64,000 nt of DNA. Source: JAAEPI01 sp964352625 (lineage in GTDB: Bacteria > Bacteroidota > Bacteroidia > Cytophagales > Cyclobacteriaceae). The DNA is taken from NCBI GenBank assembly GCA_964352625.1, contig CAYGSD010000004.1, positions 186,001 through 250,000 of the forward strand, in the 5' to 3' direction. Under the pieces are notes generated by a model. That model had not been told where the DNA came from, did no database searches, and saw only the letters and a program-made list of their open reading frames with translations. The stretch's first letter is position 1, and every line of letters begins with the position of its first letter. A program made the position numbers and the translations under genes. Below are positions 8,004 through 17,362 of this stretch, in pieces.

Positions 8004-9715
8004 TTTTCTTCTTTGCCAGAAGATTTTACTCCTGATTCGCTAGAGTAGGTTTCCGAGACGGCAATTATATAGTCACCAAGTTTCTCACATTGATGAAACA
8101 GGTCCTTATACCAACCGTCACGCTTCGGCTCATATTTCTCCTTTTCAATGTCCTTTACCTGCTCTTTTCGAAGCAAATCTCTAAATGAATTAATTTCTAC
8201 TTCTTTTTCTCTGGCAGTTTCCATTTCAATATCCGAGGCGTCAGATTGAAGGTTAGCAACCATGATTTCTAGTGATTCATCCACTAGGTCAAGCATTTTC
8301 TCTAGGTTTTTGATCTGCTTGGATTTGAATTGAACTTCTGCGCTATTTGCTCTGTCAATGTCTTTTGCCATATGGTAAAATATATCACCGATACGCTCAA
8401 GATCACTGTTAATACTAAGAAGGGACGTAATCCTATTGGTTCCAGCAGAGCTTAGGCTCCCTGAAGCTGATACCTGCAATAAATACTCTGAAATCTCCAA
8501 CTCTAGTCGGTCTGTATTTTCTTCCAGTGTGTAAATCTTCTTAATGAGCTTTTTTTGTTTTTTTGGCTTGCTCTCTGTCAAAAGACTCCTAAATAGACCA
8601 GACATCTTTTTTGCTATTTCTCCAAATACTGCCGTTTCTTTTCGCGCTTCCTCTATTGATAACTCAGCGGTATTAAGCAGTCCTGTGTTGATAAACTCGA
8701 GTTTGAATTCATCATCACCTGTCGACTTAATGGTTTTGGTTACGATTTTGGCAATGAAGCCCACAAATCCTACAAGAAGGAGCGTGTTAATAATATTGAA
8801 TACGCTATGGAAAATGGAGAGACCAATTGGGATGCTAGCTGCGGTTTCAAATGGTGATCCCTGTCCTGAATCGACCATGTAAAGGTTAATCACATACAGG
8901 AACGGACTCATCAAAAGGATGATCCAAATAACCCCGAAAACGTTGAAAATGAAATGTGCAAATGCGGCTCTTTTGGCGTGTACATTCGCAACTAATGCGG
9001 CAAGGTTTGCGGTAATAGTCGTGCCTATATTTTCACCAAGCACCATTGCCGCTGCACATTCAAATGGAATCCAGCCATTATTAGCCATGACCAATGTCAA
9101 AGCCATTGCAGCACTAGATGACTGAACGACCACCGTGACGAGCGTACCAATTGCTACAAAAATCAATATGGAGACAAAACCTAGATCGGACCATTCGGCC
9201 ACAAAAGCCAAAATTTCAGGGTTTGATTTTATGTCTGGTACAGAATCCTTCAAAAAGGACAGCCCCATGAAAAGTAGAGCAAATCCAACCAGAACCTCTC
9301 CCCAGTATTTGAGTTTTTCTCTGTTGAAAAACATTAATGGAAAACCGAGAGCTATAATTGGCAAGGCGTATAGCGAGATTTTCACTTTGAACCCCACAAT
9401 TGATATCAGCCATGCTGTAATAGTGGTTCCAATATTGGCGCCCATAATTACACCGATAGATTCGGTCAAGGAAAGTAAACCTGCATTTACAAAACTGACA
9501 ACCAATACTGTAGTAGCGGAAGACGACTGAACTAAAGAGGTGATGGTAAACCCGGTGAATACGCCCTTAATTCGATTGGAGGTCATGGAGCGGAGAATGT
9601 TTCTCATTTTCGCTCCTGCGACTTTTTGAATTCCCTCACTCATTACTTTCATCCCATAGATGAAGAATCCGAGCGAGCCGATAAGGGTAAGAAAATCAAA
9701 TAGTCCGTATTCCAT
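8000..9715 (-). CDS. Na/Pi cotransporter with C-terminal PhoU-like domain
   Basis: A 571-residue protein. The first 330 residues carry both QSSS repeats (VQSSSATTVLVVSF near 62 and VQSSSAAMALTLVM near 200) and GANIGTTIT/GENIGTTIT motifs of Na/phosphate symporters; the last 200 residues form a helical PhoU-like domain (ELSIEEARKETAVFGE onward, with SDLERIGDIFYHMAKDIDR). PhoU domains bind metal clusters and respond to phosphate status, so this half likely gates transport. First gene of a four-gene minus-strand operon. Confidence 0.92.
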   Translation of the reverse strand: MEYGLFDFLTLIGSLGFFIYGMKVMSEGIQKVAGAKMRNILRSMTSNRIKGVFTGFTITSLVQSSSATTVLVVSFVNAGLLSLTESIGVIMGANIGTTITAWLISIVGFKVKISLYALPIIALGFPLMFFNREKLKYWGEVLVGFALLFMGLSFLKDSVPDIKSNPEILAFVAEWSDLGFVSILIFVAIGTLVTVVVQSSSAAMALTLVMANNGWIPFECAAAMVLGENIGTTITANLAALVANVHAKRAAFAHFIFNVFGVIWIILLMSPFLYVINLYMVDSGQGSPFETAASIPIGLSIFHSVFNIINTLLLVGFVGFIAKIVTKTIKSTGDDEFKLEFINTGLLNTAELSIEEARKETAVFGEIAKKMSGLFRSLLTESKPKKQKKLIKKIYTLEENTDRLELEISEYLLQVSASGSLSSAGTNRITSLLSINSDLERIGDIFYHMAKDIDRANSAEVQFKSKQIKNLEKMLDLVDESLEIMVANLQSDASDIEMETAREKEVEINSFRDLLRKEQVKDIEKEKYEPKRDGWYKDLFHQCEKLGDYIIAVSETYSSESGVKSSGKEEK

Positions 9716-9743
9716 AGGTTAGGTCATTCCAGAATGGATTCGG

Positions 9744-9751
9744 CAAAAATA
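9744..9751 (-). promoter_or_regulatory. Candidate -7 element of the Na/Pi symporter operon
   Basis: On the minus strand the sequence reads TATTTTTG followed by CC, an exact TAnnTTTG match 28 bp before the start codon at 9715. The -33 box is not clear. Confidence 0.4.
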
Positions 9752-9815
9752 CTCGCTAGGAGTTCTTTCACAGCCTTATAGGAATTTATTAACACTAGCA
9801 TGAAGTAGAATTAAC

Positions 9816-11006
9816 CTATAGACTAAGTTCTTTAATGGCTAACCATGCCATCAGTCCCATACCGATCTTAAGTGCGTCTGGATCAATATCAAAAGTGGAG
9901 GTATGAACATTGGAAGTGATTCCCTTTTCTTCGTTGCGGATGCCAAGTCTATAGAAACAAGCCGTGGTTTGCTGAGAGTAGAAGGCGAAATCCTCTGCGG
10001 CCATCCATAGATCCAATTCCTCCACATTTGCTTCGCCGAGATATTCTATGGCTCCAAGCCGATTTCGTTCGGTGTATTCTGGATCGTTCACAAGAAAAGG
10101 ATAGCCGTCCACAATGGTGAAGTCACAGGTTGCTCCCATTGCTTCGGCTATGCCTACGGCCATTTTCTTCATCTTGATTTTTGCTTCCGCTCTCCATTTT
10201 TCATCAAAAGTCCTGAAGGTTCCATCCACTTTTACCTCATCTGGGATTACGTTGTTCGCGCCATTGGCTTGCACCTTACCAAATGTCAAAACGCTAGGCA
10301 TTTTAGGACTGGCAATGCGGCTAACAATTTGCTGAAGAGCGATGATGATATGGCTCGTAATTACCACGGGATCTATCGCATGTTCTGGCATGGCACCATG
10401 CCCACCTTTGCCTTTCACGGTGAAATAGATTTCGTCTGCACTAGCCATGTATTTACCAGGACGGAACCCCACTTTCCCTGCGGGAATGAGTGGCATCACA
10501 TGCTGGCCTAGGATGGTGTCTGGCGCTGGATTTTCTAAAATGCCTTCTTTTATCAGAAGAGAGGCACCACCGGGAGCGGACTCCTCACCGGGTTGGAAAA
10601 TGAACTTCACAGTCCCTGACCAGTGATCCTTCAGCTCTTTCAAAATTTTGACAGCCCCAAGCATCGAAGATGTGTGTACATCATGACCGCATGCATGCAT
10701 CACGCCTTCATTCTTGGATTTGTAGCTGACATTACTTTGTTCAAAAATCGGAAGGGCATCAATGTCGGCTCGCAGGGCGATTGTCTTTCCGGGGGATTTC
10801 CCATCCATGGTAAATGTGATTCCCGTTTTGGCCTTTCGCTCGAAGTTGGTGATCCCAAATTCCGTGAGCTTGGCTTCTATGAAGTCGGCAGTTTTGAATT
10901 CTTCAAATGAGAGTTCAGGATTGGCGTGGAGGTGCTCCCGTATCGATTGAATTTCTCTGTGATATCGCTCAGAAAGCTGCTTGATTTCTCCTATTAGATC
11001 AATCAT
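9816..11006 (-). CDS. M20-family amidohydrolase (N-acyl amino acid hydrolase type)
   Basis: A 396-residue di-metal peptidase of the M20/M20D group (hippurate hydrolase, N-acetyl-diaminopimelate deacetylase and IAA-amino acid hydrolase relatives). Visible are the ALRADIDALP metal segment, the HACGHDVHTSSMLGA motif, PGEESAPGGA with the catalytic and metal-binding acids, and the AEDFAFYSQ motif near the C-terminus. The exact amide substrate cannot be told. Its start overlaps the stop of the SPOR lipoprotein gene by 8 bp, which places it at the end of the secA operon. Confidence 0.9.
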   Translation of the reverse strand: MIDLIGEIKQLSERYHREIQSIREHLHANPELSFEEFKTADFIEAKLTEFGITNFERKAKTGITFTMDGKSPGKTIALRADIDALPIFEQSNVSYKSKNEGVMHACGHDVHTSSMLGAVKILKELKDHWSGTVKFIFQPGEESAPGGASLLIKEGILENPAPDTILGQHVMPLIPAGKVGFRPGKYMASADEIYFTVKGKGGHGAMPEHAIDPVVITSHIIIALQQIVSRIASPKMPSVLTFGKVQANGANNVIPDEVKVDGTFRTFDEKWRAEAKIKMKKMAVGIAEAMGATCDFTIVDGYPFLVNDPEYTERNRLGAIEYLGEANVEELDLWMAAEDFAFYSQQTTACFYRLGIRNEEKGITSNVHTSTFDIDPDALKIGMGLMAWLAIKELSL

Positions 11007-11496
11007 AAGCGACCTTAATTTTCTCTGGAATCAAAAGCGCTTCTCGAAACTCTTTCTTCACCTGCTGGAATTTTTCATATGCCAAAACACGATTGAGAAA
11101 CTGTCCGGATTTCACCCGAAAGTCAGGCTGAAAATACGTAATGTTAGATTCAAGTTCGGGAAAGGAAACCCTCATCCTGCCCAATGCTTTTGTGGCTTCT
11201 TCGCGACTGGAGCCATTATACACTTGGATCGTGAACCCTTGCTCTACCCGTGGCTTGGCATTCACGCGAATCATCATGTTGGTGATGCTGTCTAGCTCCA
11301 TTTTGATGTGACCAGTGGGTATTACGGATTTCTCCGTTACGATCGCTGTGTCCATTTTTTTCACCTGCGGTCTCAAGTGACTCAGGTCTTCCTTATATGC
11401 ACTAATGGGAGCCTGCACAGATTTCGTGGTTTGAGTGGTTTTGCACCCAATCACAGTCGCAAGCAAAATCAATATGATTATTCGATCAAGACGCAT
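10999..11496 (-). CDS. SPOR-like lipoprotein
   Basis: A 165-residue protein with a lipoprotein signal peptide (hydrophobic residues 6-15, then TVIGC with the acylated Cys18). The C-terminal half (about 87-165: GFTIQVYNGSSREEATKALGRM and later RVKSGQFLNRVLAYEKFQQ) has the pattern of a SPOR domain, which binds denuded peptidoglycan at division sites. The match is by pattern only. Its start lies inside the secA 3' end (19-bp overlap), so it is translated from the secA transcript. Confidence 0.75.
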   Translation of the reverse strand: MRLDRIIILILLATVIGCKTTQTTKSVQAPISAYKEDLSHLRPQVKKMDTAIVTEKSVIPTGHIKMELDSITNMMIRVNAKPRVEQGFTIQVYNGSSREEATKALGRMRVSFPELESNITYFQPDFRVKSGQFLNRVLAYEKFQQVKKEFREALLIPEKIKVAYD

Positions 11497-14400
11497 TTGT
11501 TGCTTTTAATGTCTTCTTCTACAGTCTTGAATTTAACATCTTTCTTGATACTGCCATCAGCATACTGCACATTCACGCGCTGATTTCTACTCGCAATCTT
11601 CATGGACTTGACAGGCTCATGCTTGTCAACCGGTGGTCGATTCTGAGGTGCTCCACCTCCAGAAAGAGCCGAGCGGCTTTCTTCTTTGGACTCCTTGTAG
11701 TTTCTGGCAGATCGCTGAGAGGTCGCTTCCTGGACCTGCGTGTCTTCCTGAATTGGAATCTCAGCTTTCATTAGAAAGGACATGGTTTCTTGATTGACCC
11801 TGCCAATAAAGCTCTTGAACATTTCGAACCCTTCGAATTTGTAGATCAAAAGCGGGTCTTTTTGTTCGTATTGGGCGTTTCGGACAGATTGGCGAAGGTC
11901 ATCCATGTCTCGAAGGTGCTCTTTCCAAGTTTGGTCAATCATGGCAAGAGAAACCAGTTTTTCCATTTCCTTGATCACCTCTTTTCCCTCATTGTTCATG
12001 GCGTTTTGCAACGAAACCGCAGCACCAACTTGTTTGGAGCCATCTGTAAATGGAATGCCAATTTTTTCTACTGTTGCCCCCCTTGTTAAATTGATTCGCC
12101 TAAGGATCGGCATAATTGAGCTAACCTGTCGCTCATTTTTTTGATTGTAATTGGCTAGAGCATCCTCATATAATTTTTGAGTCAACACATTTTGATCGGT
12201 CTTCCCAAGTTCTTCGGCATTTATCTGGAAATCCAGGCCAAGCATGCTGATCGCATTGAGTTTAAGGCTGTCTAGGTTGTTGTCTGCCTTAGCGCCTATT
12301 GCGATTTCTTCGCACGTGTCATAAAGCATGTTTAGAATGTCTAATTCCAGACGATCACCATAAAGGGCATTTTTCCTTCGCTTGTAAATGACCTCACGTT
12401 GTGAGTTCATGACGTTATCATATTCGAGCAATTGCTTTCTGATGGCGAAGTTGTTTTCCTCTACTTTTCGCTGAGCTCTCTCAATTGATTTGGTAATCAT
12501 GGAGTGCTGGATCACTTCTCCTTCTTGCAGGCCAAGTCTATCCATCACCTTCGCCACACGACCTGACATAAAGAGACGCATCAAATTGTCTTCCAAGGAA
12601 ACGTAGAACTGTGACGATCCAGGGTCTCCTTGTCGACCAGAGCGACCTCTAAGCTGCCTATCCACACGTCGAGATTCGTGGCGTTCAGTACCGATGATCG
12701 CCAATCCTCCCGCAGCTTTTGCCTCAGGGGTCAGCTTAATGTCCGTACCTCTACCAGCCATGTTCGTGGCAATGGTTACTGTACCTGGTTTCCCAGCTTC
12801 AGCAACGACATCCGCTTCCTTGGCATGTTGCTTTGCATTCAAAACCTGATGCTTGATGTTTTTCATCTGAAGCATTCGACTAAGAATTTCGGAGATTTCC
12901 ACTGATGTGGTACCTACCAAAACCGGCCGACCTGCTTGTGTAAGCTGAACGATTTCTTCGGTGACAGCATTGAATTTTTCCCTGACTGATTTGTAAACCT
13001 TATCGTTATCATCCTTTCTGGCGATGGGTCTATTAGTTGGGATAACAACTACATCGAGCTTATAGATGTCCCAGAATTCTCCCGCTTCAGTTTCTGCCGT
13101 TCCGGTCATACCAGCCAGCTTATGGTACATTCGGAAGTAGTTCTGCAGCGTAATGGTCGCGTAGGTTTGAGTGGCATCTTCCACCTTCACATTCTCCTTT
13201 GCTTCTATCGCTTGGTGCAGACCGTCAGAGTAACGGCGGCCTTCCATGATACGGCCAGTTTGCTCATCTACGATTTTCACTTTGTCGTCCATCACCACAT
13301 ACTCTGTGTCTTTTTCGTAAAGACAGTATGCCTTTAAGAGTTGATTAACTGAGTGAATTCGCTGACTCTTCTGATTGTAATCGCGGATGATATCTTCTTT
13401 TTTGGCAAGCCGCTCGCTCTCAGGAATGGAGTGATCATTTTCTGCGGCATTGAGCGCTACAGAAATATCCGGAAGGATAAAGAAATTTGGATCTTCACCT
13501 GATCCTGTAATCAAATCAAGACCTTTATCCGTCAGGTCAATGCTATTCAGCTTCTCATCAATGGTGAAAAAAAGTGGAGCATCTGCTTCCGGCATCAATT
13601 TTTGATTGTCAGCCAGATAGATGTTTTCTGTCTTTTGAAGAATTTGCTTGACCCCTGTTTCACTCAAAAATTTGATAAGTGCTTTGTGTTTCGGCAAACC
13701 CCTAAAGGCTCTGAAAAGCGCAAGCCCGCCTTCCGTTTCGTTCCCTGCTGCGAGCGCTTTTTTGGCTTCATTGAAATATTCTGAAACCAATTTTCTTTGA
13801 GCTTCTACAAGCTTGTTGATTCTTGGTTTGAGATCATAGAATTCGTGCTCATCCCCTCTAGGGATTGGGCCGGAAATAATCAAAGGCGTCCGGGCATCAT
13901 CAATAAGTACTGAATCGACCTCATCGACCATGGCATAGTGATGCTTCTTCTGCACTAATTCGTCCGGACTTTTGGCCATGTTATCTCGGAGGTAATCAAA
14001 GCCAAACTCGTTGTTGGTGCCGTAAATAATATCTGAGGCATAGGCTTCTTTCCTTCCTGTGGAATTAGGGCCATGTCGATCGATACAATCGACCTTCAGT
14101 CCATGAAATTCGAAAATTGGCGCATTCCACTCTGAATCCCTTTTAGCCAGATAGTCATTTACCGTGACGATATGAACGCCACGACCAGCGAGTGCATTCA
14201 GGTAGGCTGGGAGGGTAGCCACCAGGGTCTTTCCTTCACCTGTGGCCATTTCGGCAATTTTTCCCTGATGAAGCACGACTCCACCAATCAACTGCACATC
14301 GTAGTGCACCATGTTCCATTCTACTTCGGTACCGGCGGCCAGCCATTTGTTGTGCCAGGTGGCAGTCTCACCTGAGATTTCGACATGAGGTTTACTTGCT

Positions 14401-14828
14401 GCAAATTGCTTGTCAAGAAGAGTGGCTTGGACGACCAATTTTTTGTTTTCACTCAGTCTCCTTGCTGTCTCCTTTACCACAGCAAAACCTTCTGGGAGAA
14501 TTTCCAACAAGATTTTCTCAAGTTCCTCATCTCGGTTTTCCTCCAACTTGTCAATCTGATCGAAGATGTCTTCCTTTTGGTTGACGTCTAACTCCGGTGA
14601 TTCTACATCCTTTGAAAGTTGAGCTATCTGGTCATCAATGGATTTGAGATGATCGGCAATCCGACCTCTAAATTCACTTGTTTTATTTCTTAGCTCATCA
14701 TCTGAGATGTTTCTTAGTTTGTCAAATTCCGCGTTGATTAAACCAACATACGGTTCCAACAATTTGATGTCTTTATCTGATTTCGTTCCGAAGATTTTCG
14801 CAACGCCTCGCCCTATCGAATCAAGCAT
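11478..14828 (-). CDS. secA: Preprotein translocase ATPase SecA
   Basis: The motor that pushes unfolded secretory proteins through SecYEG using ATP. At 1,116 residues it is longer than the 901-residue Escherichia coli protein but normal for Bacteroidota, which carry an extra segment in the first half. The Walker A MATGEGKTLVATL lies near residue 200, the DEVDS box and ARTPLIISGP follow, then TVTIATNMAGRGTDI and GRSGRQGDPGSS of the second ATPase domain. The C-terminal zinc-binding SecB-docking motif is missing; the tail instead ends NKCVLIE after a basic linker. The two genes after it overlap it or each other. Confidence 0.98.
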   Translation of the reverse strand: MLDSIGRGVAKIFGTKSDKDIKLLEPYVGLINAEFDKLRNISDDELRNKTSEFRGRIADHLKSIDDQIAQLSKDVESPELDVNQKEDIFDQIDKLEENRDEELEKILLEILPEGFAVVKETARRLSENKKLVVQATLLDKQFAASKPHVEISGETATWHNKWLAAGTEVEWNMVHYDVQLIGGVVLHQGKIAEMATGEGKTLVATLPAYLNALAGRGVHIVTVNDYLAKRDSEWNAPIFEFHGLKVDCIDRHGPNSTGRKEAYASDIIYGTNNEFGFDYLRDNMAKSPDELVQKKHHYAMVDEVDSVLIDDARTPLIISGPIPRGDEHEFYDLKPRINKLVEAQRKLVSEYFNEAKKALAAGNETEGGLALFRAFRGLPKHKALIKFLSETGVKQILQKTENIYLADNQKLMPEADAPLFFTIDEKLNSIDLTDKGLDLITGSGEDPNFFILPDISVALNAAENDHSIPESERLAKKEDIIRDYNQKSQRIHSVNQLLKAYCLYEKDTEYVVMDDKVKIVDEQTGRIMEGRRYSDGLHQAIEAKENVKVEDATQTYATITLQNYFRMYHKLAGMTGTAETEAGEFWDIYKLDVVVIPTNRPIARKDDNDKVYKSVREKFNAVTEEIVQLTQAGRPVLVGTTSVEISEILSRMLQMKNIKHQVLNAKQHAKEADVVAEAGKPGTVTIATNMAGRGTDIKLTPEAKAAGGLAIIGTERHESRRVDRQLRGRSGRQGDPGSSQFYVSLEDNLMRLFMSGRVAKVMDRLGLQEGEVIQHSMITKSIERAQRKVEENNFAIRKQLLEYDNVMNSQREVIYKRRKNALYGDRLELDILNMLYDTCEEIAIGAKADNNLDSLKLNAISMLGLDFQINAEELGKTDQNVLTQKLYEDALANYNQKNERQVSSIMPILRRINLTRGATVEKIGIPFTDGSKQVGAAVSLQNAMNNEGKEVIKEMEKLVSLAMIDQTWKEHLRDMDDLRQSVRNAQYEQKDPLLIYKFEGFEMFKSFIGRVNQETMSFLMKAEIPIQEDTQVQEATSQRSARNYKESKEESRSALSGGGAPQNRPPVDKHEPVKSMKIASRNQRVNVQYADGSIKKDVKFKTVEEDIKSNKCVLIE

Positions 14829-14887
14829 GCCTTATTTTGAATTAAGGGGTTAAAGTTAAATAAAAGGAGTTCGGAGAACACACAAAA

Positions 14888-15655
14888 TCACAACTCGATG
14901 CTGCCTGAAAAAACAAAAGTGGCAGCTCCTGTGAGCCAGATATTCTTGAAACCTTTTGCTGTCTTTTCATAATCTACTTTCAATGTGCCGCCTCTTGTCT
15001 CAATAACGACCGGAGATGGGTAGTTGAGTTGTGCTGCAACCAATCCCACGGCTGTTACTCCGGTTCCACAGGAAAGGGTCTCATTTTCTACTCCTCTTTC
15101 GTACGTTCGTACTGCGACCCGGTCGTGCAATAGTTGTGCGAAGTTTACATTCGTGCCATTTTGTCCGAGGTAGGCCTCCGAGTATCTAATTTCACGTCCT
15201 TCAGCCATCACATCCACGGCTTCAATGTCATCTACCATTTTGACATAATGTGGGGAGCCAGTGTTGACATAGAAATCGCTTTGGACTTTTGTTAAATGAT
15301 CGACATCAAAGAGACTGAAACTGATCGCTTCACCTTTGATAATGGCGGAATGAACTCCATCTGTGGTTTCGAAGGTGGCTTTGTCTTCTACAATTCCTAA
15401 TGACCGTGCAAATTGAAACCCACATCTCGAACCATTGCCGCAAAGGCTCTCTGACCCATCGGGATTATAAAAAACCATTTTATAGTCTAGTTCTTGATGA
15501 TTTTCAATCAAGATCAATCCATCGGACCCAATACCAAATTTCCTATCACATAGAAATTGAATGTGCTTGGTGTCTTTGGAGAAAATATCATTTCGATTAT
15601 CAATCAAAATGAAGTCGTTTCCTGTGCCCTGGTATTTAGAAAAGTTGATTTTCAT
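14888..15655 (-). CDS. dapF: Diaminopimelate epimerase
   Basis: Interconverts LL- and meso-diaminopimelate for lysine and peptidoglycan synthesis without a cofactor, using two cysteines. Both are present: Cys72 in SLCGNGSRCG and Cys196 in ETLSCGTGVTAVG. At 255 residues the length is slightly under the usual 270-280. A well-formed terminator for the ribosomal operon ends only 6 bp before the start codon, so dapF must be expressed by read-through or from a promoter inside that region; none is obvious. Confidence 0.96.
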   Translation of the reverse strand: MKINFSKYQGTGNDFILIDNRNDIFSKDTKHIQFLCDRKFGIGSDGLILIENHQELDYKMVFYNPDGSESLCGNGSRCGFQFARSLGIVEDKATFETTDGVHSAIIKGEAISFSLFDVDHLTKVQSDFYVNTGSPHYVKMVDDIEAVDVMAEGREIRYSEAYLGQNGTNVNFAQLLHDRVAVRTYERGVENETLSCGTGVTAVGLVAAQLNYPSPVVIETRGGTLKVDYEKTAKGFKNIWLTGAATFVFSGSIEL

Positions 15656-15660
15656 CTAAC

Positions 15661-15689
15661 AAAAAAAGCCACCCCAAAATGGGATGGCT
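15661..15689 (-). terminator. Terminator after rplS, abutting dapF
   Basis: On the minus strand AGCCATCCC pairs with GGGGTGGCT (nine pairs, one G-U) around a five-base ATTTT loop and is followed by seven Ts. It begins 22 bp after the rplS stop codon. Confidence 0.9.
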
Positions 15690-15710
15690 AATATCGGGTA
15701 AATCTTATGA

Positions 15711-16067
15711 TTATATTTTTTCTTTGATACGAGCGGCTTTCCCTTTTCTACCTCTTAGGTAGAACAATCTTGCTCGTCTTACCTTACCTCTTCTCAACAC
15801 TTCGATTTTGTCGATGTTTGGAGTAAGGAAAGGAAAAATTCTTTCTACGGCGATTCCGCCAGATACTTTACGTACTGTGAAGGTTTCTCCGTTAGTGCTT
15901 TTGTTTTTCACTTGGATCACAGTTCCTTGGAACTGCTGGATACGCTCTTTGCTACCTTCTTTAATTTTGTAGTGCACATTGATTGTGTCACCTGAGTTGA
16001 AGTCCGGATAGCTTGCTCTAAGGTCCTTGTATTCGCCTCTTACTAATTCTGCAATGTCTTGTCTCAT
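15711..16067 (-). CDS. rplS: Ribosomal protein L19
   Basis: A 118-residue large-subunit protein at the interface with the small subunit. It shows the family's FNSGDTINVHYKIKEG, FQGTVIQVKN, GIAVERIFPFLTP and RRGKVRRARLFYLRGRKGKAAR segments. It closes the conserved operon rpsP-rimM-trmD-rplS; the 87-bp gap from trmD is larger than the other gaps, and a terminator follows. Confidence 0.98.
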   Translation of the reverse strand: MRQDIAELVRGEYKDLRASYPDFNSGDTINVHYKIKEGSKERIQQFQGTVIQVKNKSTNGETFTVRKVSGGIAVERIFPFLTPNIDKIEVLRRGKVRRARLFYLRGRKGKAARIKEKI

Positions 16068-16154
16068 TTCTTTTACTCCTCCGAGTGATTTTGAAAAAGG
16101 TGTGCAAATGTAAGGATTATCAGGTTAAACTAATAACCTCTTTCAAGGAAAAAA

Positions 16155-16835
16155 TCATTCGCCTTCAAGAAGGTCAGGTCTTCGCTCTTCGGTTCGCTTT
16201 AAAGACTGTTCATGACGCCATTTTTCTATATTGGCTTCATGTCCTGAAAGAAGGATTTCAGGGACTTTCAGGCCTTTGTACTCGGCAGGTCTGGAGTACA
16301 CGGGCGGAGCTAATAAATTATCCTGAAAGGAGTCGGTCAATGCGGAAGTTTCATCATTCAATACGCCAGGAATAAGGCGGATAAGGGCATCCGCCAATAC
16401 CATGGCCGCTAATTCGCCACCAGATAATACATAATCGCCTATGCTGATTTCTCGTGTTACCAAGTGATCGCGCACCCTTTGATCTACGCCTTTATAATGC
16501 CCGCACAGAAGAATAAGATTCTCACAGGTAGAAAGACCATTTGCAATTTTCTGATTCAGCGTTTCTCCATCAGGAGTTAGGAAAATTACTTCATCGTAGG
16601 ATCGCTCAGCTTTCAGCTTGGAGATGCAGGCATCAATTGGCTCGATGGTTAGTACCATCCCAGCGCCCCCCCCAAAAGCATAATCATCAACGTTTTTGTG
16701 CTTGTTGGTGCTGTAGTCCCTGAGGTTATGAATGTGGATATCTACAAGGTCTTTGTCCTGAGATCGCTTCACGATACTCTGATTCATTGGCCCCTCGAAA
16801 AGGTTTGGCAAGCACGTGATAATGTCCAGCCTCAT
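16155..16835 (-). CDS. trmD: tRNA (guanine37-N1)-methyltransferase
   Basis: Methylates G37 beside the anticodon with S-adenosylmethionine, preventing frameshifts. A 226-residue SPOUT-fold enzyme with FGGGAGMVL, LCGHYKGVDQRV and the knot region IGDYVLSGGELAAMVLADA, followed by RLIPGVLND. The length is near the usual 230-250. It overlaps rimM by 4 bp. A run of eight C/G bases (16666-16673) encodes GGGAG and is conserved coding sequence rather than a slippage device. Confidence 0.97.
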   Translation of the reverse strand: MRLDIITCLPNLFEGPMNQSIVKRSQDKDLVDIHIHNLRDYSTNKHKNVDDYAFGGGAGMVLTIEPIDACISKLKAERSYDEVIFLTPDGETLNQKIANGLSTCENLILLCGHYKGVDQRVRDHLVTREISIGDYVLSGGELAAMVLADALIRLIPGVLNDETSALTDSFQDNLLAPPVYSRPAEYKGLKVPEILLSGHEANIEKWRHEQSLKRTEERRPDLLEGE

Positions 16836-17356
16836 GTTTCTGTATAAATCTCCAAATAACCCTGCGGCAAGGTAATATGGATTTCTTTGGTCTTTTTGTT
16901 CACTGAGGTTACGAATTGATCCTGAATCGGCACCAGTACTTCGTTCCCTAGGTGATCGTACCCGAACATTGGGTTTTTATCCTGTGGGTAAATGTCGGTG
17001 ACATGGCCCACAGTTTTCCCTTCGAGGACTACTGTATAGTCTATGAGCTCATGGAAGTAGTACGAATCATCACCCAGATCTGGTAAGAAATCAAGTGGCA
17101 GGTAGGCCGTATCGCCTACTATTTCTTTTGCCGCATCCACCCCGTCTATATCTTCAAATTTCAGCCGTGCGGTTTCACCTTGAATCTGGCAAGAGGAAAT
17201 AAAAAAAGGAACCAGCTTTCCGGATTGCTCCAAAAAAACTGATTCCAAATTTGTATAAGCCTGAGGGTCGTCTACATCTAAGTGTAGAATTACCTCCCCT
17301 TTGAGGCCATGTGTTTTAACAACTTCGCCTAGTTGATAGCAATTATCAACCTTCAT
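16832..17356 (-). CDS. rimM: Ribosome maturation factor RimM
   Basis: A 174-residue factor that helps mature the 30S head, binding S19. The N-terminal domain begins YQLGEVVKTHGLKGEVILHLDVD, with the characteristic G-x-KGE pattern; the C-terminal PRC-barrel (about 95-170) contains DYTVVLEGKTVGHVTDI and LGNEVLVPIQ. It sits between rpsP (6 bp upstream) and trmD (4-bp overlap), the conserved order. Confidence 0.95.
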   Translation of the reverse strand: MKVDNCYQLGEVVKTHGLKGEVILHLDVDDPQAYTNLESVFLEQSGKLVPFFISSCQIQGETARLKFEDIDGVDAAKEIVGDTAYLPLDFLPDLGDDSYYFHELIDYTVVLEGKTVGHVTDIYPQDKNPMFGYDHLGNEVLVPIQDQFVTSVNKKTKEIHITLPQGYLEIYTET

Positions 17357-17362
17357 GACGAA

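Noticed and set aside
9722..9740. GTCATTCCAGAATGGATTC as a third copy of the 24-nt repeat seen around higBA
   Set aside because: Only part of the core matches and the bases after ATTCC diverge; similarity could be chance.
16666..16673. Run of eight C (G on the coding strand) in trmD, a possible slippage or phase-variation site
   Set aside because: It encodes the conserved GGGAG motif of TrmD and the frame is intact on both sides.
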